Shown here one piece after another: positions 1 to 7,781 of a stretch of DNA of 64,000 bases (position 1 is the first letter of the stretch; the number at the start of each line of letters is the position of its first letter). The notes under the pieces were generated by a model. It was not told the DNA's origin. It ran no database searches and saw only the letters and a list, made by a program, of their open reading frames with translations. The DNA lies in NCBI RefSeq assembly GCF_900103485.1, contig NZ_FNHW01000006.1, positions 62,001 to 126,000 on the forward strand. The letters run 5' to 3'. Position numbers and translations under genes: made by a program. Source of the stretch: Fictibacillus solisalsi. Lineage in GTDB: Bacteria; Bacillota; Bacilli; Bacillales; Fictibacillaceae.

Positions 1-228
1 TGCCTTGTCCCGCTGGCCTATCTCTTTGTTACCGTCAATTATGCCGGTTACTGGATGGTCAAGAATGTTTACCTTAACCCGGATAACCCGGGCTACAATA
101 TGCTGAATGCTGTACTTTCTGTGATCATGCTGATCCTCGGAGTTATCATTATGGTGGCTGCAATTAAGAAATGGCTGGAGATGTGGAACTCCCCAAGCCG
201 GCAGCTGGAGGATGCCAAATCGGCATGA
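1..228 (+). CDS. C-terminal end of a membrane transporter, probably carbon starvation protein CstA-like (partial)
   Basis: The reading frame is open from base 1 to the TGA at 226-228 and gives the last 75 residues of a membrane protein; its start lies outside the window. Two hydrophobic segments are visible (around residues 2-20 and 34-54), followed by a short charged cytoplasmic tail. The arrangement resembles the end of CstA-family peptide/pyruvate transporters, but with only the tail present this is a judgement from overall pattern, and another multi-pass transporter is possible. A strong terminator follows 18 bases after the stop. Confidence 0.5.
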   Translation, partial: CLVPLAYLFVTVNYAGYWMVKNVYLNPDNPGYNMLNAVLSVIMLILGVIIMVAAIKKWLEMWNSPSRQLEDAKSA

Positions 229-246
229 TTTATAAAAAACGATTGA

Positions 247-274
247 GCCGCCAAATTAAAGTTTGGCGGCTTTC
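247..274 (+). terminator. Rho-independent terminator of the CstA-like gene
   Basis: A 9-bp stem (GCCGCCAAA with TTTGGCGGC) around a 6-base loop is followed by a T-rich stretch. It lies 18 bases after the stop of the upstream gene. Confidence 0.85.
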
Positions 275-277
275 TGC

Positions 278-456
278 TTATTCCTCTTTGAACTGACGAA
301 TCTTTTCAACAATTGTATGGTGTTCCATACCATCATAAACAAAGAACTGTGGAGCAGCAGGAAGGTCAAACGATCTGCTGGCTGTAAAAAAAATCATACA
401 AGACATAAAACAGTACCTGGACCATAATAACCTGCTGCAATTACAGGGACTTTCAT
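278..456 (-). pseudogene. Possible frameshifted remnant of an unidentified gene
   Basis: On the reverse strand an ATG at 456 opens a frame of about 18 sensible codons (hydrophobic, Gly-rich start) that ends in a stop. A second frame then runs about 33 codons to a TAA at 278-280 with a protein-like, charged C-terminal end. The span is not a multiple of three, which fits a frameshift. No family is recognised, and chance cannot be excluded. Confidence 0.25.
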
Positions 457-505
457 GTCTTCATCATTTATGCAAAAAGCTAAAACTTTATTAGCCACCC
501 TGTTG

Positions 506-537
506 AAAGCCGCCAAAATTGTACGTGTGCGGCTTTT
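506..537 (+). terminator. Terminator-like hairpin
   Basis: The stem AAAGCCGC / GCGGCTTT is followed by TTTT. No gene is recognised immediately upstream, so it may mark a decayed gene or a small transcript. Confidence 0.5.
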
Positions 538-794
538 ACTTTTGGACGCTATAACCCACACCATTCATAGATTTTTTCATAGATTAATAGTAAGACCAAT
601 CGGGGAACACCCCTCCTTTGATTGGTCCCAAACAATTGTTTTCAACTTTACGTACTGGTGGCTGTAATAGATAAAAAATAAGGGTAGAAATGCTCTTTTT
701 TACATAACTTGCAACAGGAATATGGTCATTTAATTCACAACCGTCTTGTCCCACCACTCGCCTTTCCCCATGGTTAACGATTAAACAGATGAAG

Positions 795-825
795 GCCGCC
801 AAAATTAGATTTGGCGGCATTTTTG
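795..825 (+). terminator. Terminator-like hairpin
   Basis: A perfect 9-bp stem (GCCGCCAAA / TTTGGCGGC) is followed by ATTTTTG. Its stem arms are identical to those at 247-274 although no gene precedes it. It may insulate the iolR genes. Confidence 0.6.
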
Positions 826-907
826 TTATTTTTAGAAAAAGATAGTGAAGTTATGGTTAACTATTGATAATATATTGCTATAAGAGATGGGAATAGGGGG
901 TAAACCA

Positions 908-1663
908 ATGATCAAGGAAAAGCGAATTAACAGGATACAGAACTATGTTTCGGAGCATGACTCGGTTTCACTTGACGAGTTGGTTTTAGTTTTTGGCGTA
1001 TCCAAAAATACAATCCGGCGTGATATACAAGTGCTGGTTGACCGTGGGAAATTGAAAAAGGTATATGGCGGGGTCACGATAAATCATAAGACACTCGAAT
1101 CCATTCAGGATCGAAGAAAACGAAATCAGGAACAAAAAGCATCGATTGTTAAAGAGGCATCAAGGTTTGTGGAAGATGGAGACAGTATCTTTATCGATTC
1201 AGGAACGACAACGATTGAAATGTTTGAATACATTAAGGGCCGAAATCTTATGATTTTTACAAACAGCATAGAGCTGGTGGTTCGCGCCCTGCCATATGAG
1301 GAATTGAATGTCATGTTAATTGGAGGGATGCTGGATCGCAAAACGGACTCGTTCGGCGATCCGCGGAATCTGGATTTGTTGAGCAATTACAATATCAAGA
1401 AGGCCTTTATGGCATCGACCGGAATCTCACTCTCTAATGGTGTCACAAATGCATCGCCACTCGAAAGCCAATTGAAAAAAGAGATCGTGCACAGAAGCTC
1501 CGAAGTCTTCTTATTGGTGGATCATGATAAATTTGATAGATACGGGCTGATTACTTACTGTGAACTGGATGAGATCGATTATATCGTTACCAATGCCGCC
1601 CCGAATACAGCCTATACCGAGTACGCAGGCAAAAATAATATCCAACTGGTTGTTTCCCATTGA
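908..1663 (+). CDS. IolR-like DeoR-family repressor, first tandem copy
   Basis: This 251-residue DeoR-family regulator has an N-terminal helix-turn-helix (about residues 17-55, including SKNTIRRDI and the KKVYGGV turn typical of IolR). A DeoR C-terminal ligand domain follows, with the DSGTTT sugar-phosphate loop near residue 98. Length and sequence pattern match B. subtilis IolR, which binds 2-deoxy-5-keto-gluconate 6-phosphate and represses inositol genes. The start is taken at 908 because GGGGG lies 8 bases upstream; an in-frame ATG at 887 has no ribosome site. A full-length paralogue follows at 1778. IolR-like boxes upstream suggest that it controls itself. Confidence 0.85.
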   Translation: MIKEKRINRIQNYVSEHDSVSLDELVLVFGVSKNTIRRDIQVLVDRGKLKKVYGGVTINHKTLESIQDRRKRNQEQKASIVKEASRFVEDGDSIFIDSGTTTIEMFEYIKGRNLMIFTNSIELVVRALPYEELNVMLIGGMLDRKTDSFGDPRNLDLLSNYNIKKAFMASTGISLSNGVTNASPLESQLKKEIVHRSSEVFLLVDHDKFDRYGLITYCELDEIDYIVTNAAPNTAYTEYAGKNNIQLVVSH

Positions 1664-1777
1664 AAATTCTTAAAAAAACATGAAGTTTTGAGCATTTGTT
1701 GGTAATATATATTTAAAATGGTATGATAAAATGTAAGCGGTTAAAAAAGTACAGGTACGAATTTAAGGTGGAATAAC

Positions 1778-2533
1778 ATGATTAAAGATAAGCGAATAAA
1801 AAAAATTAAAGAATATGTCATGGAGCATGAATCTGCTTCCCTGGACGAATTGGTTACAGTATTTGATGTGTCCAAAAACACGATCAGACGTGATGTACAG
1901 GAATTGGTGGATAATGGCGAACTTAAAAAAGTGTATGGCGGGGTTTCTGCCATCCATAAAAAATTGGAGTCTTTCCAGGACCGGCAAGTCCGGAACCTGC
2001 AGGAAAAGGTGTTAATCTCTGAAACAGCATCCAGTTTTATCGAGGACGGGGACTTTATCTTCCTGGATTCCGGAACGACAACCATTGAAATGTTTAATTT
2101 TCTAAAGGAAAAGAACTTGACCATTTTTACCAACAGCATTGATTTTATCGTTCGGGCGCTTCCGTATGAAAACTTAAATGTGATCTCAATCGGGGGGATG
2201 GTGGACCGAAAAACCAATTCATTTGTTAACCCTCGAAATATGGACCTATTAAAAGATTACAACATCAAGAAAGCATTTATGGCATCCACCGGAATCTCGC
2301 TGGTAAATGGTGTAACCAATGCTTCACCGAATGAAAGTGAATTGAAAAAAACCGTCGTGAACCGAAGCTCAGAGGTGTACTTATTGGTGGACCATAACAA
2401 ATTCGATAAATACGGTTTAATGACCTACTGTGGTTTGGATGAAGTTGATTATATCGTTACGGACAGGGCACCTGAAGAAAACTATCAAGAATTTGCGAAA
2501 CAGAATAACATCCAATTTGTCATTGCCGAATAA
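1778..2533 (+). CDS. iolR: IolR-like DeoR-family repressor, second tandem copy
   Basis: A 251-residue protein collinear with the preceding gene along its whole length: HTH with SKNTIRRDV, KKVYGGV, DSGTTT loop near residue 98 and an FMASTG motif in the C-terminal domain. The ribosome site AAGGTGG sits just upstream of the ATG. The 114-base gap after the first copy contains TTGTTGGTAA, which on the other strand resembles an IolR box. It lies directly upstream of iolH and is followed by its own terminator. Which copy is the true IolR cannot be settled by sequence; the pair could act together, or one copy could have changed ligand or target. Confidence 0.85.
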   Translation: MIKDKRIKKIKEYVMEHESASLDELVTVFDVSKNTIRRDVQELVDNGELKKVYGGVSAIHKKLESFQDRQVRNLQEKVLISETASSFIEDGDFIFLDSGTTTIEMFNFLKEKNLTIFTNSIDFIVRALPYENLNVISIGGMVDRKTNSFVNPRNMDLLKDYNIKKAFMASTGISLVNGVTNASPNESELKKTVVNRSSEVYLLVDHNKFDKYGLMTYCGLDEVDYIVTDRAPEENYQEFAKQNNIQFVIAE

Positions 2534-2540
2534 GGATAGG

Positions 2541-2571
2541 AATCAGGAGCTCTCGTTCTCCTGATTTTTTT
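2541..2571 (+). terminator. Terminator of the iolR pair
   Basis: The stem AATCAGGAG / CTCCTGATT has an 8-base loop and is followed by seven Ts. It starts eight bases after the iolR stop. Confidence 0.9.
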
Positions 2572-2621
2572 GTGAAATGGGTGAGCAAGCTCCAAATCTC
2601 AGTTCAACAAATAAAAAATTC

Positions 2622-2733
2622 TTGATTGAGCATCCGTTTACTATTAATATGGATTTAAAGATAATCAAAAGTTAACCAACACATTATTAAATGTTGGTCT
2701 GATTAATCCAAGTGCAAACAGAAAGCGCTTCTG
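2622..2733 (+). promoter_or_regulatory. iolH promoter with IolR-like boxes and a downstream cre
   Basis: The likely sigma-A promoter is TTGATT (2622-2627), a 17-base spacer and TAATAT (2645-2650). Downstream, 2662-2684 holds TAATCAAAAGT, an exact match to the published IolR motif WRAYCAADARD, and then TAACCAA. A cre-like palindrome, AGAAAGCGCTTCTG, lies at 2720-2733 between promoter and gene, where bound CcpA would act as a roadblock. The sites are seen; the binding is inferred. Confidence 0.6.
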
Positions 2734-2774
2734 ATTTTTTGCTTATTGCCTACCAAAGAAAGGGGAATTTTTGA

Positions 2775-3638
2775 ATGCGTTTAGCTTATGATCCGTCACA
2801 CTATCGTGATAACACCAATTTAAAAGATACGATTGACGCAGTTGCCCGATTAGGGTATGAATGGGTAGAGTTATCTCCGCGCAAGGATTTTATTTGGTTT
2901 TATGAATATCCGAAGGTAGACAAGCAGCTGATTAAAGACCTGAAACGATACTGCTCGGATGCAGGTGTGAAAATCTCTTCCGTACTCCCAGTACAGCAAT
3001 GGTCTTCACCTAATGAAGAAGAGCGCCAGGTGGCCGTGAGAAATTGGAAGCGCTGTATTGAAATCACTTCGGACTTGGGCGTCGACTTAATGAACACCGA
3101 ATTTAGCGGAGACAAGAGCCGTCCGGTTGAAAGTGAAGGCGCTTTTGTTAAATCAATGTACGAGTTAATGCCTCTTTTTGAAAAAGAGGGAATTAAGCTT
3201 AACTTACAGTCCCATCCCCATGATTTTATTGAGCTGAACACCGAAGCCATACGTATGATCCGTGCACTGGACAAGGATTGGATTAAGCTGGTGTATTCTG
3301 TCGCTCATGCTTTCTTTTATGATGATGGCATTGGCGATGTTGAACAGCACCTGGAGGAAGCGGGAGACTTGCTCGCCCATGTTCTTATTGCGGACACGCT
3401 TAATCACAAAGCGGCATTTGGGTTGCGCTATATTATTAACCCGCCAAATGCGAATGTTACCATTCATCAGCATTTGAACCCTGGCCAGGGAGAAGTAAAC
3501 TTTGACGCGTTGTATCATAAATTAAGAGAAATGAAGTTTGATGGCATTGTAACGAATTCTGTTTTTGCCTATCCTGATAAGCCAGAATGGTCGAATGAAA
3601 TGACTTTAAAGTCGATCAGAGAAGGATTACATATCTAA
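2775..3638 (+). CDS. iolH: IolH-like sugar phosphate isomerase/epimerase (TIM barrel)
   Basis: A 287-residue AP-endonuclease-2-type TIM-barrel protein. Conserved landmarks include the [12 protein letters not shown] start of the barrel, SSPNEEERQ near residue 76, the metal-site region QSHPHD, and the ADTLNHKA...IINPP block that characterises IolH. IolH is part of the Bacillus iol operon, but its exact reaction is not well established. The ribosome site AAAGGGG precedes the ATG. Here iolH is detached from the other iol genes and sits in front of iolA with its own promoter and terminator. Confidence 0.8.
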   Translation: MRLAYDPSHYRDNTNLKDTIDAVARLGYEWVELSPRKDFIWFYEYPKVDKQLIKDLKRYCSDAGVKISSVLPVQQWSSPNEEERQVAVRNWKRCIEITSDLGVDLMNTEFSGDKSRPVESEGAFVKSMYELMPLFEKEGIKLNLQSHPHDFIELNTEAIRMIRALDKDWIKLVYSVAHAFFYDDGIGDVEQHLEEAGDLLAHVLIADTLNHKAAFGLRYIINPPNANVTIHQHLNPGQGEVNFDALYHKLREMKFDGIVTNSVFAYPDKPEWSNEMTLKSIREGLHI

Positions 3639-3650
3639 TCTGAAATTCGA

Positions 3651-3687
3651 AAAGCCTTTCCTTTCGTATAAGGAAAGGTTTTTTTTT
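3651..3687 (+). terminator. Terminator of iolH
   Basis: The stem CCTTTCCTT / AAGGAAAGG with a 6-base loop is followed by a run of nine or more Ts, 12 bases after the iolH stop. Confidence 0.92.
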
Positions 3688-3807
3688 ATTGGTATTCTTC
3701 TATCAAAGTTATTGACCAAATTATCAAATAATATTAAAGTATAATCATAATATTACCAAAATGTACTCAATTGTACTGCGAATCTACATAAACAGGGGGT
3801 TAAAAGC

Positions 3808-4197
3808 ATGCCGTTGGTTCGATTCGATGTAATAAAAGGGCGGGATGATCAAGCGTTAAAACAGTTATTGGATGCTTCCCATAAAGCGATGGTTCAAGCG
3901 TTTGGTGTACCTGAACGGGATCGGTATCAGATTGTAACCCAGCATTCTCCCAATGAAATGATCATTGAAGATACGGGGTTGGGATTTGGAAGAAGCCGTG
4001 ATGTGGTGGTTGTCAGTATGACCAGCAGCCAAAGAAGCGATAAGCAAAAGAAAGCTTTTTATGACCTTTTGGTAAAGGAACTGGGAGATAGCTGCGGAAT
4101 TGCACCAAGCGACATTATGGTTTCCATTGTGACGAACGGAGCAGCGGACTGGAGCTTTGGCTTTGGAGAGGCTCAGTTTTTAACCGGAAGATTATAA
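3808..4197 (+). CDS. Tautomerase superfamily protein within the iol locus
   Basis: A 129-residue protein that starts Met-Pro-Leu-Val. Removal of the Met would expose the catalytic Pro-1 that defines the 4-oxalocrotonate tautomerase superfamily. Length and the [11 protein letters not shown]-like C-terminal segment suit the longer Tautomerase_2 type. Such enzymes move enol/keto protons on alpha-keto or dione compounds. The ribosome site AGGGGG is 8 bases from the ATG. A promoter candidate is TTGACC (3712-3717), a 17-base spacer and TAAAGT. It is not part of the B. subtilis iol operon. Its position suggests a role on a keto or dione inositol intermediate, but the substrate is unknown. Confidence 0.8.
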   Translation: MPLVRFDVIKGRDDQALKQLLDASHKAMVQAFGVPERDRYQIVTQHSPNEMIIEDTGLGFGRSRDVVVVSMTSSQRSDKQKKAFYDLLVKELGDSCGIAPSDIMVSIVTNGAADWSFGFGEAQFLTGRL

Positions 4198-4233
4198 CCT
4201 CTCCAAATTATCAAAAAACAACACAGAAAACGG

Positions 4234-4294
4234 TTGACTGAAAGCGCTTTTAGTATTAACATTGAGTCAAATATAACCAAAACATAACCAATAT
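4234..4294 (+). promoter_or_regulatory. iolA promoter with embedded cre and tandem IolR-like boxes
   Basis: TTGACT (4234-4239), a 17-base spacer and TAACAT (4257-4262) form the core promoter. A cre-like sequence, TGAAAGCGCTTTTA (4239-4252), fills the spacer, so CcpA binding would block RNA polymerase directly. Downstream, two direct copies of ATAACCAA start at 4273 and 4284, 11 bp apart (one helical turn), consistent with IolR-type operators. Confidence 0.7.
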
Positions 4295-4373
4295 ATAATA
4301 ATAATGTGATTTTGATTTACCCTTTACCAAGCAGACCGCACTCTTTAGGAGTGATAACAGAGGAGGAAAAAGC

Positions 4374-5849
4374 ATGGCTGAAGTAGTAACGCAAGTAGAA
4401 AAGTTGAAAAACTATATAAACGGGGAATGGGTGGAAAGCAAAGCAACTCAATTCGAGGATGTATACGATCCTGCTAAAAAAGAAGTAATTGCCCAGGTTC
4501 CTATTTCTACGAAAGAAGAGGTTGATCACGCGATCGAAGTGGCAGCCCAAGCTTTTGAAAGCTGGAAAGCAGTTCCGGTGCAAAAGCGTGCACGAATTCT
4601 ATTTAACTTCCAACAGCTCCTTCAAAAAAATAAAGATGAACTGGCTCGGATCATCACCATTGAAAATGGTAAGAACCTGACCGAAGCACTTGGTGAAGTA
4701 GGACGCGGAATTGAAAACGTGGAATTCGCAGCTGGCGCTCCGACACTCATGATGGGTGATTCACTTGCAACGATCGCAGCCGATGTGGAAATTACAAATT
4801 ATCGTTATCCAATCGGGGTAGTTGGAGGAATCACACCATTTAACTTCCCGATGATGGTGCCATGCTGGATGTTCCCAATGGCGATTGCTGTAGGCAACAC
4901 TTTTGTTCTAAAGCCGTCTGAAAGAACGCCACTGCTTGCTAATCGTTTAGCAGAATTGTTTGAAGAAGCAGGTCTTCCAAAGGGCGTGTTCAATATCGTT
5001 CACGGTGCACACGATGTGGTAAATGGTCTGTTGGATCATCCTGAAGTAAAGGGCATTTCTTTCGTAGGCTCCCAGCCTGTCGGCGAATACGTCTACAAGC
5101 GCGGAAGCGAAAAGCTTAAGCGTGTTCAAGCCCTAACCGGTGCGAAGAACCACTCCGTTGTATTAAACGATGCAGATCTTGAGCTTGCGGTAACCAACGT
5201 GTTTGCTTCCGCTTTTGGTTCTGCCGGTGAACGTTGCATGGCATGTTCCGTAGTAACAGTAGAAGAAGGAATTGCGGATGCATTCCTCGATAAATTGGTT
5301 GAAAAAGCAAAAACGGTTAAAATCGGCCATGGCCTTGATGAAGAAGTATTCCTTGGACCAGTGATCCGTGAACAAAATCAGCAGCGTACATTAGGCTACA
5401 TCCAAAAAGGCGTTGAAGAGGGTGCAAAGCTCGTATGTGACGGCCGCAATAATGCACCTGAAAAAGGATATTTTGTAGGCCCAACGATTTTCGATGAGGT
5501 AACAACCGATATGTCCATCTGGAAAGATGAAATTTTCGCTCCGGTATTGTCCATTGTTCGTGTGAAGAACTTGAAGGAGGCAGTGGAAACGGCCAACCAA
5601 TCTCCGTTTGCCAACGGTGCCTGCCTTTATACATCCAATGCATCTGCAATCCGCTACTTCCGTGAAAATATCGACGCAGGTATGCTTGGAATTAACTTAG
5701 GCGTGCCAGCTCCAATGGCATTCTTCCCATTCTCAGGATGGAAGTCTTCCTTCTACGGTACACTTCCTGCCAACGGAAAAGACAGCGTTGAGTTTTACAC
5801 ACGCAAAAAAGTAGTGACTGCCAATTATAAAGCACCATCATTTGATTGA
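4374..5849 (+). CDS. iolA: Methylmalonate-semialdehyde dehydrogenase (CoA-acylating)
   Basis: A 491-residue aldehyde dehydrogenase of the MMSDH type that converts malonic semialdehyde from inositol breakdown to acetyl-CoA and CO2 with NAD+ and CoA. Visible features are the NAD-binding LKPSERTP region, the [12 protein letters not shown] turn, and the catalytic Cys near residue 288 in GERCMAC (MMSDHs lack the usual general-base Glu of other ALDHs). Family length is about 485-500. A GAGGAGG ribosome site precedes the ATG. It heads the iolA-B-C-D-J block behind a cre/IolR-type promoter. Confidence 0.95.
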   Translation: MAEVVTQVEKLKNYINGEWVESKATQFEDVYDPAKKEVIAQVPISTKEEVDHAIEVAAQAFESWKAVPVQKRARILFNFQQLLQKNKDELARIITIENGKNLTEALGEVGRGIENVEFAAGAPTLMMGDSLATIAADVEITNYRYPIGVVGGITPFNFPMMVPCWMFPMAIAVGNTFVLKPSERTPLLANRLAELFEEAGLPKGVFNIVHGAHDVVNGLLDHPEVKGISFVGSQPVGEYVYKRGSEKLKRVQALTGAKNHSVVLNDADLELAVTNVFASAFGSAGERCMACSVVTVEEGIADAFLDKLVEKAKTVKIGHGLDEEVFLGPVIREQNQQRTLGYIQKGVEEGAKLVCDGRNNAPEKGYFVGPTIFDEVTTDMSIWKDEIFAPVLSIVRVKNLKEAVETANQSPFANGACLYTSNASAIRYFRENIDAGMLGINLGVPAPMAFFPFSGWKSSFYGTLPANGKDSVEFYTRKKVVTANYKAPSFD

Positions 5850-5873
5850 GTTTCAACTACTAGATAGACAGCT

Positions 5874-5904
5874 ATTATCCTGATGTCCCCTGCATCAGGA
5901 TAAT
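5874..5904 (+). promoter_or_regulatory. Intercistronic hairpin between iolA and iolB
   Basis: A perfect 12-bp stem (ATTATCCTGATG with its complement, 7-base loop) is followed only by GGTTTT, so it is a poor terminator. It could lower expression of downstream genes or protect the iolA transcript from 3' decay. Confidence 0.5.
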
Positions 5905-5934
5905 GGTTTTACATAGACAGGAGGAGATGGCAAA

Positions 5935-6753
5935 GTGAGTCAATTGCTTCGTAAACCGCAACAAAAGGAGATAGCAGAAGGAGTCACTGTCGTTCAGGAA
6001 GTCAACAGTGAAAACTCCCAATTGGAATATGTCGGTGTGAAAGTCTTGGACCTTGCTCCGGGGCGTTCCTATAAGGAAAACTTGAGCAGCACTGAATGCT
6101 GCATTGTTGCCTTAACAGGAAAAATAAATGTTTCTGATTCACAACAGGTTTTTGAAAATCTGGGTACGAGAGAAAGTGTTTTTGAAAAGAAACCGACCGA
6201 CAGCGTCTATGTATCCAATGATCGTTCCTTTGAAGTGACGGCTGTAACGCAGGCCCGCGTCGTTCTTTGCTACTCGCCTTCTGGCCAGTCCTTGCCGACA
6301 AAGCTCATTAAGGCAGAGGACAACAGCATAGAAAACCGAGGAAAATACAGCAATAAACGCCTGGTGCATAATATCCTGCCGGATTCCGACCCATCCGCAA
6401 ACAGCCTTTTGGTGGTAGAAGTCTATACGGAAAGCGGAAACTGGTCGAGTTATCCTCCGCATAAACATGATCAGGACAATTTGCCTCATGAATCCTTTTT
6501 GGAAGAGACCTACTACCATGAAATGAACCCAAGACAAGGATTTGTATTCCAGCGTGTTTATACCGATGATCGCTCCATTGATGAAACGATGGCTGCAGAG
6601 AATGGTGATGTTGTCGTTGTACCGGCAGGCTACCATCCGGTTGGGGTCCCCGATGGCTATGAATCGTATTACTTAAATGTGATGGCAGGGCCATCGCGTT
6701 CGTGGAAGTTCCATAACGAACCAGCCCATGAGTGGATTTTAAACCGTAAATAA
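5935..6753 (+). CDS. iolB: 5-deoxy-glucuronate isomerase
   Basis: A 272-residue bicupin protein of the IolB family. It isomerises 5-deoxy-D-glucuronate to 2-deoxy-5-keto-D-gluconate after the ring is opened by IolD. Cupin metal-ligand residues are visible in PPHKHDQD (about 178-185) and in the EETYYHE segment. The start is GTG at 5935, with GGAGGAG 9-10 bases upstream. It follows iolA after an 85-base gap containing a hairpin and lies 16 bases before iolC. Confidence 0.93.
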   Translation: MSQLLRKPQQKEIAEGVTVVQEVNSENSQLEYVGVKVLDLAPGRSYKENLSSTECCIVALTGKINVSDSQQVFENLGTRESVFEKKPTDSVYVSNDRSFEVTAVTQARVVLCYSPSGQSLPTKLIKAEDNSIENRGKYSNKRLVHNILPDSDPSANSLLVVEVYTESGNWSSYPPHKHDQDNLPHESFLEETYYHEMNPRQGFVFQRVYTDDRSIDETMAAENGDVVVVPAGYHPVGVPDGYESYYLNVMAGPSRSWKFHNEPAHEWILNRK

Positions 6754-6769
6754 AGGAGCTGTGGCAGAG

Positions 6770-7768
6770 ATGAATATTCAATTTAATCCGGATCGGGAAT
6801 TCGATCTTATTGCGATTGGCCGCGCCTGCATCGATTTGAACGCGGTGGAGTATAACCGGCCAATGGAAGAAACGATGACATTCAAGAAGTATGTTGGAGG
6901 ATCGCCGGCAAACATTGCGATTGGATCTTCCAAGCTTGGACTAAAGGCCGGGTTTATCGGCAAGCTTGCTGATGATCAGCATGGGCGTTTCATTGAGCAA
7001 TATATGCGCAGCCTTGGGGTTGACACGTCCAACATGGTGGTGGATGAAGAAGGCCATAAGACGGGGCTGGCATTTACAGAGATTAAGAGTCCGGAAGAAT
7101 GCAGTATTCTTATGTACCGTGATGATGTAGCCGATCTTTACCTGGAGCCGTCGGAGGTATCCGAAGACTATATTAAAAAGGCAAAAGTGCTCTTGGTTTC
7201 CGGGACCGCTCTTGCGAAAAGCCCTTCTCGTGAAGCAGTTTTGAAAGCGGTTCAATTAGCGGGAAAAAATGATGTGAAGGTTATTTTTGAACTGGACTAT
7301 CGCGGGTATACATGGCAATCCCTTGAAGAAACATCCGTTTACTATACGCTGGTAGCCCAACAGTCCGATGTGGTAGTGGGAACACGAGATGAATTTGATG
7401 TAATGGAAAATGTGGCGGAAGGCAATAACGAAGCCACAATTAAACATTTGTTTAATTATTCTCCGGAACTGGTTGTGATCAAGCATGGTGTCGAAGGATC
7501 TTATGCTTACACCAGAAATGGTGAAACCTTCAGAGGGCAAGCGTATTTAACGAAAGTATTGAAAACATTTGGAGCAGGCGATTCTTATGCCTCAGCCTTC
7601 TTATATGCCCTGATCTCGGGCAAGGGTATTGAAACCGCACTAAAATACGGCAGTGCCTCGGCAGCGATTGTAGTAAGCAAGCACAGTTCTTCAGAAGCGA
7701 TGCCAACTGTTGCTGAAATCGAGCAGTTGATTGCAGAACGAACAGAAACAGCAGATCAATTACGTTAG
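6770..7768 (+). CDS. iolC: 5-dehydro-2-deoxygluconokinase
   Basis: A 332-residue PfkB/ribokinase-family kinase that phosphorylates 2-deoxy-5-keto-gluconate (the product is the IolR inducer in B. subtilis). It has the N-terminal GGSPANIA motif and the C-terminal GAGDSYASAF signature with catalytic Asp. Nearly the whole chain follows B. subtilis IolC. The ATG at 6770 is chosen because AAGGAG lies 11 bases upstream; a GTG at 6761 is only 2 bases from that site. The next gene starts 13 bases after the stop, and its ribosome site overlaps the iolC stop codon. Confidence 0.94.
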   Translation: MNIQFNPDREFDLIAIGRACIDLNAVEYNRPMEETMTFKKYVGGSPANIAIGSSKLGLKAGFIGKLADDQHGRFIEQYMRSLGVDTSNMVVDEEGHKTGLAFTEIKSPEECSILMYRDDVADLYLEPSEVSEDYIKKAKVLLVSGTALAKSPSREAVLKAVQLAGKNDVKVIFELDYRGYTWQSLEETSVYYTLVAQQSDVVVGTRDEFDVMENVAEGNNEATIKHLFNYSPELVVIKHGVEGSYAYTRNGETFRGQAYLTKVLKTFGAGDSYASAFLYALISGKGIETALKYGSASAAIVVSKHSSSEAMPTVAEIEQLIAERTETADQLR

Positions 7769-7781
7769 GGGTTTGATGGAC

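Larger units (their letters stand above)
229..907. other. Gene-poor intergenic region with three terminators
   Basis: About 680 bases lie between the CstA-like gene and the first IolR-like gene. They hold three hairpin-plus-T terminators that share the GCCGCC stem (247-274, 506-537, 795-825) and a possible reverse-strand gene remnant, but no frame with a convincing ribosome site. Short frames here (for example 455-667 +) have no ribosome site and cross terminators. Just before the IolR-like gene, 851-870 carries TAACCAT- and TTATCAATAG-like sequence on the reverse strand, similar to IolR boxes, which suggests autoregulation. Confidence 0.5.

Noticed and set aside
455-667. 70-codon forward frame
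   Set aside because: No ribosome site, crosses the hairpin at 506-537, and composition is not protein-like.
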